Shown here one piece after another: positions 1 through 8,803 of a stretch of DNA of 19,078 bases. A program made the position numbers and the translations under genes. The notes beneath the pieces were generated by a model. That model saw only the letters and a list, made by a program, of their open reading frames with translations, was not told where the DNA came from and did not search any database. Source of the stretch: Dimargaris cristalligena (taxonomy: Eukaryota > Kickxellomycota > Dimargaritomycetes > Dimargaritales > Dimargaritaceae); assembly GCA_027576995.1 (NCBI GenBank), contig JANBQC010000543.1, forward strand, positions 1 to 19,078, given 5' to 3'. Position 1 is the first letter of the stretch. Every line of letters starts with the position of its first letter.

Positions 1-1889
1 GGGGGTGGATTACCCGCAGGTTGCTGCTGAAGGTGGTGGTGCGGCGGATGGCACCCGTCATCGGAGCCGGTCATTTCTGTATCCGGCGACGAATAAGTGA
101 TCCGTGGCGGCGGGGTGGCTGGACCCGCACCACCGGGACCGTTCGATCGCACGTTAGAGCCACTTAGCAAACTGCTGGTGCTGGCGCGGTGCTGTCTACG
201 ACCGAGGAGTTCCCCCGTGGTCACCAACAGTTGGTCAATCGAGGGAAGTTGGAGGGGTGATTCAACGAACCGGGGGGAAGGGTGGTTGGACATCGTCGTA
301 GGCTCGAGGGGTTGCAATGCAGGAGGGGGTGGGGGCGAAGCCAGTCGGGTGCCGCTCCGGTGGTGACCACCACCCTCTACCGAATAAGACGGCACAGTAG
401 TAGTAGTCGAGGGATGGCAGCCAGTACTACCATTCATTGCTACACCCGATGGGGATGCTACTGAGGCGGACCGGAGTGGTGCTAGGGTCGGTGTAGCAGT
501 CGTCCCGGGTACCGTTCCTTCCAGCAAACTTTCATCGTCATTCGAACTGATGGTCGCCAGACGGGGTCGGCCCGCATGGGCAATCAAGGAGTCCATCGAA
601 GGTACCATGCCCTGGTGGCTCCGACGCCGGTGCATCTGGGCGGGTAATAGGTTATTACTCGATATCGAAGAGGAAGGACCACTGCCGCTACTCGACCCCG
701 CGCTAGGTCCCGCCATGTTGGACATGGCCATTACCACGGACGACGACACGGACGATTGGGAAGAAGGGCCCCGGGGTGAATAGGGAAACTGGGTAGAGCT
801 CCGCCGATGATGCATACTGATACCGCCGTTCGCGGGGAATAAGGGGCTGAACCGGGAATCGACGGTCCAGTAATTCGAGGCGGCGGAGAGGGGTGGTGGG
901 GGAACGGGGTGGTGTTGACTACCTGTCCGCGGATTACCACCACCACCACCACCATGGCTACTGCCATTGGGGTTATAATGGGTATCCTCGGGTCCGAAAG
1001 CGGGACTATAGCCCCCGTTACTGTTGAGGTGGGCCGAGTAATGGGCGTCGAATTGGGGGGAGAAGGACATCATGGAGGAGCTAGGCGAAGGCAGCGGGGA
1101 CTGGTTCTGGTAGTAGGTGTAGCGTACCGGGGGATAATTAGGCAGCGCCCGCCGGAAATCCGAGGCGGTACTGGAAAGAGGAGCCCGTACCCGCCGAGTG
1201 GGCGGACCCGCCGCGGCCGCCGTTGACGATGCCACGGATGTGGTGGAGCCGGTGGTCTGTGACATGGCCAAAGACACGGGGACGGGTTCATTCTCGGGGG
1301 GAGGTGGTAGATGGCCGGAACCGGCCCCGATGGTCGCCGAAGGTGGGCCGCCCCGACGGACCCAGGAGGAGTATACTAAGCCTGCTGTGGAAGGCGGCTC
1401 GCGCTCCATTCCCGAGGGGTCAACGCGGCTGGTTTCCCGGGACAGGGGCGAAGGCCGATGGGGGGCGTTGGTGGCCATAAAGGAGGGGGACGCCACCCCA
1501 CTGGGAGCGCTACTGTCGAACCCATGCGAGGGGAAAAGTAGGGTGGGAGTCTGGGCTTGCGAATGAGCTGTCGTAGAAGACAAAGAAGGGGGACTTTGGT
1601 GGAGACTAGCTGTCGGAGACTGGAGGGAACTGTTTCCGGCGTGGCTGCTGCCGCTACTGTTATTGTTGCTGCTAGTAGGGTGGGCCGAATTGCGACGGAA
1701 GCGAAAGGTCGCTGCGTCGGGTACGGGGTGGGCGGAGCTGGACAACCGCTGGAGGTGGGTCGGCGGGGGTAACAGTGTGGTCGGAGTAGGAAGGGCCGAA
1801 CCCGGTGCCGAAGATGGGAGTTGCCGCGGGTAATTCAGTTGGGCATCGGGAGCCTCGGTGGCCTGGGAGGGGAGCTCGGAATGGGCCAT
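1..1889 (-). CDS. Ser/Pro-rich disordered protein, N-terminal 629 codons (3' end beyond window)
   Basis: One minus-strand frame runs without a stop from an ATG at 1887-1889 to the left edge. This is the first Met after an in-frame stop near 2000. The 629 visible residues are dominated by Ser, Pro, Gly, Thr, His and Ala, with no globular domain or signal peptide. Visible elements are Asn/Ser runs near residues 73-82, an Ala run near 224-227, six Gly from a GGT repeat at 313-318, a Tyr/Pro-rich stretch near 251-307, and Pro runs near 195-198, 330-333 and 519-523. Basic R-R-x-S sites lie at residues 65-68, 362-365 and 421-424, and an LPSIDQLL motif at 548-555. Many SP/TP dipeptides suggest phosphorylation. 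Such architecture is common in the N-terminal half of fungal transcription factors and signalling regulators, whose folded domain often lies at the C-terminus; here that part is missing. The product is therefore not identified. A 629-codon open frame is very unlikely by chance, so the gene itself is well supported. Confidence 0.85.
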   Translation of the reverse strand, partial: MAHSELPSQATEAPDAQLNYPRQLPSSAPGSALPTPTTLLPPPTHLQRLSSSAHPVPDAATFRFRRNSAHPTSSNNNSSGSSHAGNSSLQSPTASLHQSPPSLSSTTAHSQAQTPTLLFPSHGFDSSAPSGVASPSFMATNAPHRPSPLSRETSRVDPSGMEREPPSTAGLVYSSWVRRGGPPSATIGAGSGHLPPPPENEPVPVSLAMSQTTGSTTSVASSTAAAAGPPTRRVRAPLSSTASDFRRALPNYPPVRYTYYQNQSPLPSPSSSMMSFSPQFDAHYSAHLNSNGGYSPAFGPEDTHYNPNGSSHGGGGGGNPRTGSQHHPVPPPPLSAASNYWTVDSRFSPLFPANGGISMHHRRSSTQFPYSPRGPSSQSSVSSSVVMAMSNMAGPSAGSSSGSGPSSSISSNNLLPAQMHRRRSHQGMVPSMDSLIAHAGRPRLATISSNDDESLLEGTVPGTTATPTLAPLRSASVASPSGVAMNGSTGCHPSTTTTVPSYSVEGGGHHRSGTRLASPPPPPALQPLEPTTMSNHPSPRFVESPLQLPSIDQLLVTTGELLGRRQHRASTSSLLSGSNVRSNGPGGAGPATPPPRITYSSPDTEMTGSDDGCHPPHHHLQQQPAGNPP

Positions 1890-2151
1890 TAGAAACGGGA
1901 AGCTCGTTGGAAAATGAAAACAAAAAAATAGGACTATGAAGAGGGACACTTGGAAGGCTGGTGGTGTATTGGAATGATGATATTCTTCAGCCAGGGAAAG
2001 TCATAGCCGGGTGATAAGCAGAGGGTGTGTAAACGAGTCTCCGACGAAGGCAAGGACTGAACTCAGCGAAATAATGGCTATTCGTATTCGCAAAAGATAA
2101 AAGAAGCCAAGCGAGCCCGCTGTTTCAATGAGTATCAAGAATAAACGAATG

Positions 2152-2165
2152 TATATATATATATA
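2152..2165. repeat. (TA)7 microsatellite
   Basis: Seven perfect TA units, about 260 bases upstream of the start of the Ser/Pro-rich gene. Confidence 0.9.
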
Positions 2166-2817
2166 CGTCAATAGAAAGATCGGTAATAGAGAGTTTAAAA
2201 TAGAAGAAAGCTAAGCGTAATCGGTCACTCCTTCGGAAGGTTATATCACAAAAAAGGACGGCGAGGGTACCGCCCGCTGGGGAAAGTGTAGGGCCAGAAA
2301 GTCGTGCACAAGGGCAGCGCAATCCGATATTGAAACGAACCGGTGCAGCGTAGTGGACGGACTCTGTGGGGGAGAAAAACGGGAAAGGGGTATTCCAAGA
2401 ATAGCTGACGAACCACCCAATGCCGCAACAATGAGACGGTAGATAAAGTGGAATGGCCGGGGCCCAATGGCAACAGTGGCGTCGGTTAGCACTTTCAAAG
2501 CAAAGCCCTGCTAGTCGATGACTAAATTAATGGACCAGCGTTGGCGGGCGAATAGGGTCTTCCCAGCGGCTCTGCGGGGTTGTCGAAAGAATCAAATGAT
2601 TAAAGCTCCCCACGAGTCCGGTATAAATAAATGACTATTGCAATACAAGGGTAGCTGATAATATAACAATAGAAATCAATAAATAAGTAGATATATAGGC
2701 AGGTAGGTGTACAAAGGTGGAGGGGGATTGGTTAGTGAGACTTGCACGCAACTGGGGGAGGGGAAACCACCGGGGATTATAAAACCCTCTCTCTCCTTTT
2801 AGGCACTCTACTCAAAC

Positions 2818-2830
2818 ATATATATATATA
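2818..2830. repeat. (AT)6 microsatellite
   Basis: Thirteen bases of perfect alternating AT, just downstream of a CT-rich stretch on the plus strand. Confidence 0.9.
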
Positions 2831-2850
2831 ACGAATAATAGAAGGAGAAA

Positions 2851-5282
2851 TACCCAAGTGGATAGTGAACCAAATGGGTTGGCCAGTCCAGCATGCGGAT
2901 GCGCAATATACGCGGTCAATCGGTGTGCATCGATAAGATGGACAAACCGAGCCTATAGCCAGCGAACCAGGCCCACAGCAACAAAGGTGCAGATGACCAG
3001 CTGACGAGGAAAAGCGGGGAAGTACACGGGTCTTTGCTGCTATTGGTGGCAAAGGACCTGGTCTAAACGCAGTTGAAGGAGGCACACATACTTATTCACA
3101 GGTATCAAATTTTACACAGCAACGTACGTTAATCCCGGGGCAGGGTGAAGTGGGTCGAATGTGCGTGAAGTGGGCAATAGTAGCTCTACACTGGGTTGAC
3201 TTCAGGTAGGTGGCTAGATTAGATACAGGTACACATAGATAGGGTAGCCGAAAAGGTCTCATCAAGTGGGGTAAAATAACTGGATTAAAGGACAATAAGG
3301 CAATTTATCACACTTGGTTAACACTGGGCAAGCAGATCAATAATTAAAAGCTATGGACTAATAGCAACTATATATTTTTAATAAAGTGTGGGCTAGGGGA
3401 GGTGGGCGATAGGACCGGTCTATTTAAGGCAGCGCAGCCAGAGGCAATAGGAAGAATTGATCAGCCCCTGAATACCTACCGCCAACTGCTTCTCATTTGG
3501 GGAGAGCTAAGGAAAGGGGTCTACAGTCGACCCTGGTCGTGCGGAAATCCGGCATATCTTGCCTTGAAGGGTGTTGTGACTAGATTAAGGGGTGCTCAAC
3601 TGAGCTTACGAAGCAAGTGCCTTGAACGAGCGGGGACAGCTTGGCGTCTGGGGGTGTCATAGTAGTTGCCTTAGATCAGACCCAAAACCACATACTCCCA
3701 AGCAACACACCGCCATGGTGATCACTAGTGGAAAAGGGCGAGTATTAAAATCAAGGGGAGATTAGGCTAGAGAAATAGCGCGGTGATGTTTTAAACATCC
3801 TGTTGATTCACGGCGAAATAGCCCTTTTCTAAACACCATGCTTGGTAAAACCAACTTGGCTTTGTTATTGTAGACCATTGCAGTGACCAAGCGTCAAATT
3901 GCCAACTGTACCATTCGTCGCCCCAAAGGCTGAATTAGTGGACTATACTACCCTGCTGGCCCTTTTACGCTGATGTATTGCACTTCGACTCCTTTCCATT
4001 CACTTTAGTCGCCAAGATGGTGATCATAAAAGCCCACATGTACCCTATTAAAAGGGATAGTGACCCGGTCCTACTTCAAGAAACCCAGTGGCTAATCCCA
4101 ATCTACATGAACTAAAGGACCTGACTGCCATTTACCTTTCTTGAGTATCTTATATTCCTTCTGCATATCTATGTAAATGTCTCGGATTTTGCGTCAATCT
4201 CGTTTATATGGCCAAATTTATGACCACACTATCCATCCACTTCGGGAAAAGCGGTAGAGCACAGGTACTGCGATTGTCGCTGATTGTCTACCCCCGACAC
4301 TCACAATAGTATACGGTACACATCCATCATAAGCCCCAAGTGGCATGTCGTTGATAATCCTAGGACAAGAGTCAAGGTGGATAAATATTTTCGCCAACTT
4401 GGCTGGGATTTACCCCCGTCTGTTCTACCACAGTAGCATCCAATAGACCCTACCACCAGTACCACCGCTTCCGATGCGGGCGCACTAATAATACCAGTGT
4501 ATTGTAATTGCCCATGTAGGAAGCCTAGCAGTGTGCAATCAGAGAGCATTGATCTGAGTATTGTAATCCTGATACTACAGTCGAGTATTCTATACCTTCG
4601 TATTGGCTTAATATACCGTCCCCCAATAAATATATAAGATTGGATCCCCGACTCAGCTGCGATTATCTATAGAACCGGGCAGCATTTGTCAGGGGGATCA
4701 CTGAGTATTAAATCAGGTGGCCCTGTCCGACGCTCGTATTCATCAGTAATACGTATCAGTTGAAATCCATCGATGATTTACGCAGGGCACATCCACATAC
4801 TCCAATGCATAGGTTACCTCGCGAGCATGGTTTGGGAAAAGAGGGGGTTCTCCCTCTATAAAATTTTACTTAGTCTGGCCCACTTTCCATAAAAGTATAT
4901 GCCTCGATAGTAAGGCCCAGTATCTAGTATTCGCATCGCGGTTGCCTGTTTCCCAGTTTTCTATCGGTGTCAGACAGATAGGCCAAAAAATAATAATCAG
5001 ATGGCGCGCCCCTAAACTACCTCTCCAATCGAGTTTCAATCACAGTATTTTCTAATATAAAGGGTTCAAATACTATAAGGGTGATTTGCTATTCAATTTT
5101 CCCCGGGGCATATTATTGAATAGTTTAACCCAATGGATTATTAATTCTACAAAACGAATAGAAGATAATCGACGAAAACCCATCTAAAAAAATAACGACC
5201 GCGATCGATGCTATAGTAGATGCCTAATTGTTGGACCACCCCGCTACAGCGTTGGTCTCGGTAATAAAAACCCTGATTAAAG
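2851..5282. other. Intergenic region without a supportable gene
   Basis: About 2.4 kb between the leader of the Ser/Pro-rich gene and the 3' end of the secreted-protein gene. Open frames here are at most about 100 codons (for example 3402-3662 plus, 4301-4549 minus, 2777-3085 minus). They lack recognisable motifs and look like chance frames. Composition is clearly more AT-rich than the coding parts. The only structure I can point to is the inverted repeat at 5089-5123. I looked for tRNA B-box sequences and found none with a matching T stem. Confidence 0.6.
5089..5123. repeat. Inverted repeat with 9-bp arms around a CCCCGGGG core
   Basis: The arm CTATTCAAT (5089-5097) is exactly complementary to ATTGAATAG (5115-5123). 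The 17-base spacer contains the 8-base palindrome CCCCGGGG (5101-5108). An outer GGGT/ACCC pair (5079-5082 and 5128-5131) could extend the stem imperfectly. It lies about 160 bases past the stop codon of the minus-strand secreted-protein gene, so it could form a hairpin in that transcript's 3' region. Arms of this length also arise by chance. Confidence 0.5.
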
Positions 5283-5795
5283 TTAGTTGAAGCCGAAGCA
5301 GTGCTTCAAAGTCCCGCAGAGAAAGTCTCCAAAGAAGCAGGACATACAATTGCACGGGAACCCGCAGAAGTTCTCCATGCAGCTCTCGCTCGGACAACAA
5401 GTGGGATCCTCGGGCATTCGACGGAAAAGACGGCGATTCCGGGGCCGGTCCAACTCATAATTTTCGATTATGTAGGGTACGGAAGCTGGAGTACCACGTA
5501 GGGAGTCGGTAAACTCAGCCCAGCGACTAGCGCACTCCTCGGTATTGGCACACGGTCCGGCCGCAGGGTAGCGCTCGCATTTAAAGTTATGCATGGCGGT
5601 ATGGATCATCCGGCAGTCCAAATTGGTTTTCTTCATGATGGCTTGGATTTCTGGGGCCAGGGGTGTGGCGTTAGTACAGGTCAAGCGGGGGGAGGCCATG
5701 TCGACAGGGAATTGGGTACCAGAGACGGCACCAAGGCTGGCGGCGAATGCGGTGGGTGCAGCAAGGGCCAGAAGGCCAACGGCGAAAAGCTTCAT
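5283..5795 (-). CDS. Small secreted cysteine-rich protein (170 aa), unknown family
   Basis: A single-exon frame of 170 residues. The N-terminus is a typical signal peptide: MK, then a hydrophobic core, with likely cleavage after AFA near residue 18. The mature part has 14 cysteines (residues 40, 61, 73, 82, 88, 133, 134, 139, 144, 148, 150, 153, 160, 166), an even number compatible with seven disulfides. They form two groups: five spaced Cys before residue 90 and a dense cluster of nine in the last 40 residues, including a CC pair and a CxC. The linker is basic, with Arg pairs at 121-122 and 125-126 that resemble Kex2-type processing sites. N42 lies in an N-A-T glycosylation sequon. I see no transmembrane segment after the signal peptide and no GPI-anchor signal. 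The start is the only sensible Met, followed at once by the signal sequence, and a TATA box lies upstream. It resembles fungal effector-like small secreted proteins in general design, but I recognise no family and infer no activity. Confidence 0.85.
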   Translation of the reverse strand: MKLFAVGLLALAAPTAFAASLGAVSGTQFPVDMASPRLTCTNATPLAPEIQAIMKKTNLDCRMIHTAMHNFKCERYPAAGPCANTEECASRWAEFTDSLRGTPASVPYIIENYELDRPRNRRLFRRMPEDPTCCPSESCMENFCGFPCNCMSCFFGDFLCGTLKHCFGFN

Positions 5796-5953
5796 GGTAA
5801 GTAGAAGTAGCGGGAGGGGTGGAATAGAGAGCGGCGTATTAAGATACCACTTAGTCCAAATAGTTCGGATGGAATAGACAGGTCAGTGCAATATCGTGTT
5901 CGTGAGTAGACTGAAACGTGCTGAATATAGTTTATGGCGAGCCGATCCTTCAT

Positions 5954-5961
5954 CTTTTATA
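5954..5961 (-). promoter_or_regulatory. TATA box candidate of the secreted-protein gene
   Basis: Read on the minus strand this is TATAAAAG, about 160 bases upstream of the ATG at 5795. The sequence between it and the ATG includes a short CT-rich stretch on the transcribed strand (5796-5835). Spacing and motif fit a strong regulated promoter, but no transcript data are available. Confidence 0.4.
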
Positions 5962-8246
5962 CTTGCCGGGTGGTCAGGGCTGTAGATATACAATGGAGTG
6001 AATTACAATACCGGCGTACCCTTGATATCGCTTGTATTTACAGTTTTGATATTTTCTGAAGACTATTAATACAGCAGTGATGTGGAAGATCATCCGACAG
6101 CTTTGATAGTAGCAGTGGGGTTAGAGGCAGTGTAACAATTTCGGCATGGAGACATTCACTTTACTTGGAGTCTAAATTGCCGAACTCTCAAGCAACATCC
6201 ATCCTTTCCACTGTTGACTATGGTTTTTGCCATTCAAATCTGTATCTCCGAAACAAGCTGTCCCATAGCTGAATAAACAGCTGCAGTCGTGTAACAACCG
6301 CCTCTCAATTGGCATTCCTGACAGCCCCTATGTCCTGCTTATGTGGAGTTTTATCCTTAAGGTTACCCAACTATTCCGGCGTTCTCACCTCTTAAGAAAA
6401 GCACACTTCCCTTAAAAAATTAGGTCGACGCTGCCGTATTACTAAGGTCGGATATAGGAAAACGGCGAGGTACAAACCAACCGCCCCATGTGCTCCCCTT
6501 TGTAGCGGGCCTCTGCACTCCTATAACCTGTCCTACCCAAGTATAAAGACAGTTCTTCACTGCCATGAGAACCAGCTATAATTCAATCACCCCGACCACA
6601 TCCAGCCGCCCTTTGACTTTCAGCCCTGTCTTACTCGTGGTATTCACACTGCCTTCTTTCTGGTTTATTTTTGTCCAGGGAGGGGGTGACCATATTTTTT
6701 CTAGACACACGTGCGGCGAGGGTTATTAGGAGAGTGTTCCGGTTGGCCATTGCCGGATATAAGTGATATCCTCTCCAGGGCTATAAAGTTTACCCGAGCG
6801 GCTGTGACACGAGCTTCTCAGGAACTGGGTGGGTGCTGTAGTGGGCTCTTACTATAAAATGGCATTATTTAAATACTTGAATAGGATTGTTTTGGGGAGA
6901 ATTGCAGTTTCTCTTTGGGGGACTGGAGCAATCCTAAATGGGGTATTCGCATGGGGTGGGTCAGAGGGGGTCCCGGCCCTCCTGGGGTTTGCACCATTTT
7001 CATTAACACGAGGGATATTGCGAGGCTGATTGTGAAGGTCTTTAAATTCGGATAATTGTCAAAAATGACCCTTCAGCAGCATGTGCAAAGAAATTTTATA
7101 CTGAAATGGCCTGTAAATTAAATGGTGTCCGGATAGTTAATGGGATATTAGAAGTCAGCTGCCATTGGCAGGACTTATTATGTAATAATAATAATACACC
7201 ACCCGGAGGGAATGTCTCCGAATGGAGGCTCGTGTCATTTTCCCAGCTTCGAAACCAAGCATTTACGCGCTCATACAGGTTCAGCCAGTATCGGGATAGA
7301 TGCTATTGAGAAGTCTTGTGATGTTTTAGCTTGAGGATTTCTGGTTACACTTACCACTAGTAGTTTGAAGTTGCCAGCGAAGCCGTACTCTTTAGATTGG
7401 GATGGGTAGATGGAATATGAGTTTAAGGCAAATCGAGCATGGCTTTTCCATCACTGTGGTGCTTGTCCAGTTGGCATGGACAAAAGATTCATCCAGGGTA
7501 CTCGACTTGTTTATAGTATTCGGGGACATAGTCCACGGCCCCCAATAATCATTTTTATTTGGAATGCTCGATAGCCATTTCCCTTAATACTAGTTCGCCT
7601 CGACGGCAATCTGTTCAATAAATAAATTTATGAACATACTTCAATATACAGCAGTCTCAATCCAGACTGGTCTGTAACTAAATACGTTCTTGTCCTCAAT
7701 GAAGCTCCACTCCTTTCTAGACGGCGGGGCTGACGGATGGGCTAATTACCATAGCAATCCATCAAATAGCTAGGCTTACATGAGGACCTTGGGGGTAGAG
7801 CTATATTGGCATTAGGGCTAACTGTTAATTATTTTGATAAAGAACATCTGAACTTGCAAGCTGGACGAATGGGCCACCTTCGCTGGGATAATCAACGCTA
7901 GTAACTAATTAAAAATAAAACGTCAAACCAAATAATTTCCCCCAATTTACGGTCAATAATAGGCCTTTGGCGCTGAGTCAATTCCATCACCGCAGGCATT
8001 TTTCCGGAACAACCCTAGGATCAGCGACCGATTAGCCTACCTCCGTAGATTTGTTGTAAGTGGGAAATTACCACATGATACCAAATACTATTTTACTCCC
8101 TTGGTAAAGGCAGTAGCCCTACTGTAAAATCACTCAAAAGCTGATGTAAAATGGGGAGATAAACCTATATAGTGCATGCGATATTCTAAAACCGTCTATT
8201 AGAGGCGTAGGTGACAATGAAAAAAGACCCATCAAGCATAGGAAGC

Positions 8247-8268
8247 AACCCGGGTTATGTAATACATA
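8247..8268. repeat. Two abutting palindromes
   Basis: AACCCGGGTT (8247-8256) is a perfect 10-base palindrome. It runs directly into TATGTAATACATA (8256-8268), a 6+1+6 palindrome sharing one base. They sit about 540 bases upstream of the PAN3 start and could be dimeric regulator sites; chance is also possible. Confidence 0.35.
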
Positions 8269-8384
8269 TAAGGTGAAAGTAAGCTATAAATAGTCGAGGG
8301 ATACGGCTGCCATTGTTGAATATTAGTGACCAATATAGTGGGATAATCGTTATTTGGCTCAGTTGACCTATGTCGGCGACTAAT

Positions 8385-8413
8385 TAACTCCATGGGGGAA
8401 TATGGTGGAGTTA
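8385..8413. repeat. Inverted repeat, 8-bp arms
   Basis: TAACTCCA (8385-8392) pairs exactly with TGGAGTTA (8406-8413) across a 13-base spacer. It lies about 400 bases upstream of PAN3. Confidence 0.35.
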
Positions 8414-8674
8414 TCTTTAACCCATCTAATTATTAATGTTTTGGCACTAAGGTCTCTCTACTTAATACACAGAGGTTGCTAGGTATTATAAACCTACAGG
8501 GCTGTGCTATTGTATTGTGGCCTTGAACCAGTCAGCATTTGCCCTCGGCTTCACGGACAAGTCCCTCTTCCTCCTATGTGCCTTCTAGTGGCGTGGGGCT
8601 GAGTCTTGAACTATACTGTCAACCGCACATCCTGTACCCAATTCCGCCGGAAAACGTTCTGTCCATCTTGAGGG

Positions 8675-8803
8675 TTCCGCCTCCCTCTCTTTCCCCCCCT
8701 TCTCTCTCTTTTTTCAAATACCTCGAATCCCCCCTCCTTCGTTTCTCGTCCATTCCTTTTTTTATCCTCCCAGCGGCCCGTCTATGTCTTTCCCTGTTCG
8801 ACC
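8675..8803 (+). promoter_or_regulatory. CT-rich leader of PAN3
   Basis: The 130 bases before the PAN3 ATG are strongly pyrimidine-rich on the coding strand, with runs such as CCTCCCTCTCTTTCC. CT-rich tracts near transcription starts are well known in fungal promoters. The ATG context is GACCATGTC, reasonably good for initiation. Confidence 0.5.

Larger units (their letters stand above)
1890..2850 (-). promoter_or_regulatory. Probable leader/promoter region of the Ser/Pro-rich gene
   Basis: The plus strand is rich in A and G from 1890 to about 2230 and again near 2700-2770, so the transcribed (minus) strand is CT-rich as in the leaders of the other genes here. The region holds (TA)7 at 2152-2165 and another TA run at 2818-2830. 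Short open frames on the minus strand between 2125 and 2498 overlap one another in different frames and resemble no known protein. No clear TATA box was assigned. Confidence 0.35.
5962..8670. other. Intergenic region without a supportable gene
   Basis: About 2.7 kb between the divergent secreted-protein gene and PAN3. It must carry the distal promoters of both. Open frames are short (66-67 codons at 6829-7029 and 7106-7309 on the plus strand) and show no recognisable motif or signal peptide. Small palindromes occur at 8247-8268 and 8385-8413. I see no tRNA and no transposon remnant. Confidence 0.6.

Noticed and set aside
550..1566. Plus-strand and other minus-strand frames of 70-120 codons
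   Set aside because: They overlap the long minus-strand Ser/Pro-rich frame in wrong frames; their low-complexity content reflects it.
2125..3295. Minus-strand frames of 65-102 codons upstream of the Ser/Pro-rich gene
   Set aside because: They overlap in different frames, have no recognisable motif, and lie in probable leader or promoter DNA.
3402..3662. 86-codon plus-strand frame
   Set aside because: No motif or signal peptide, isolated, AT-rich surroundings; most likely chance.
4301..4549. 82-codon minus-strand frame with hydrophobic stretches
   Set aside because: No proper signal peptide architecture or family resemblance; length is within chance expectation.
4840..4857. Small hairpin AGAGGG/CCCTCT
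   Set aside because: Only a 6-bp stem; expected many times by chance.
5061..5075. GGGTTCAAAT resembling a tRNA T loop
   Set aside because: The flanking bases cannot form a T stem and no A box or acceptor stem is present.
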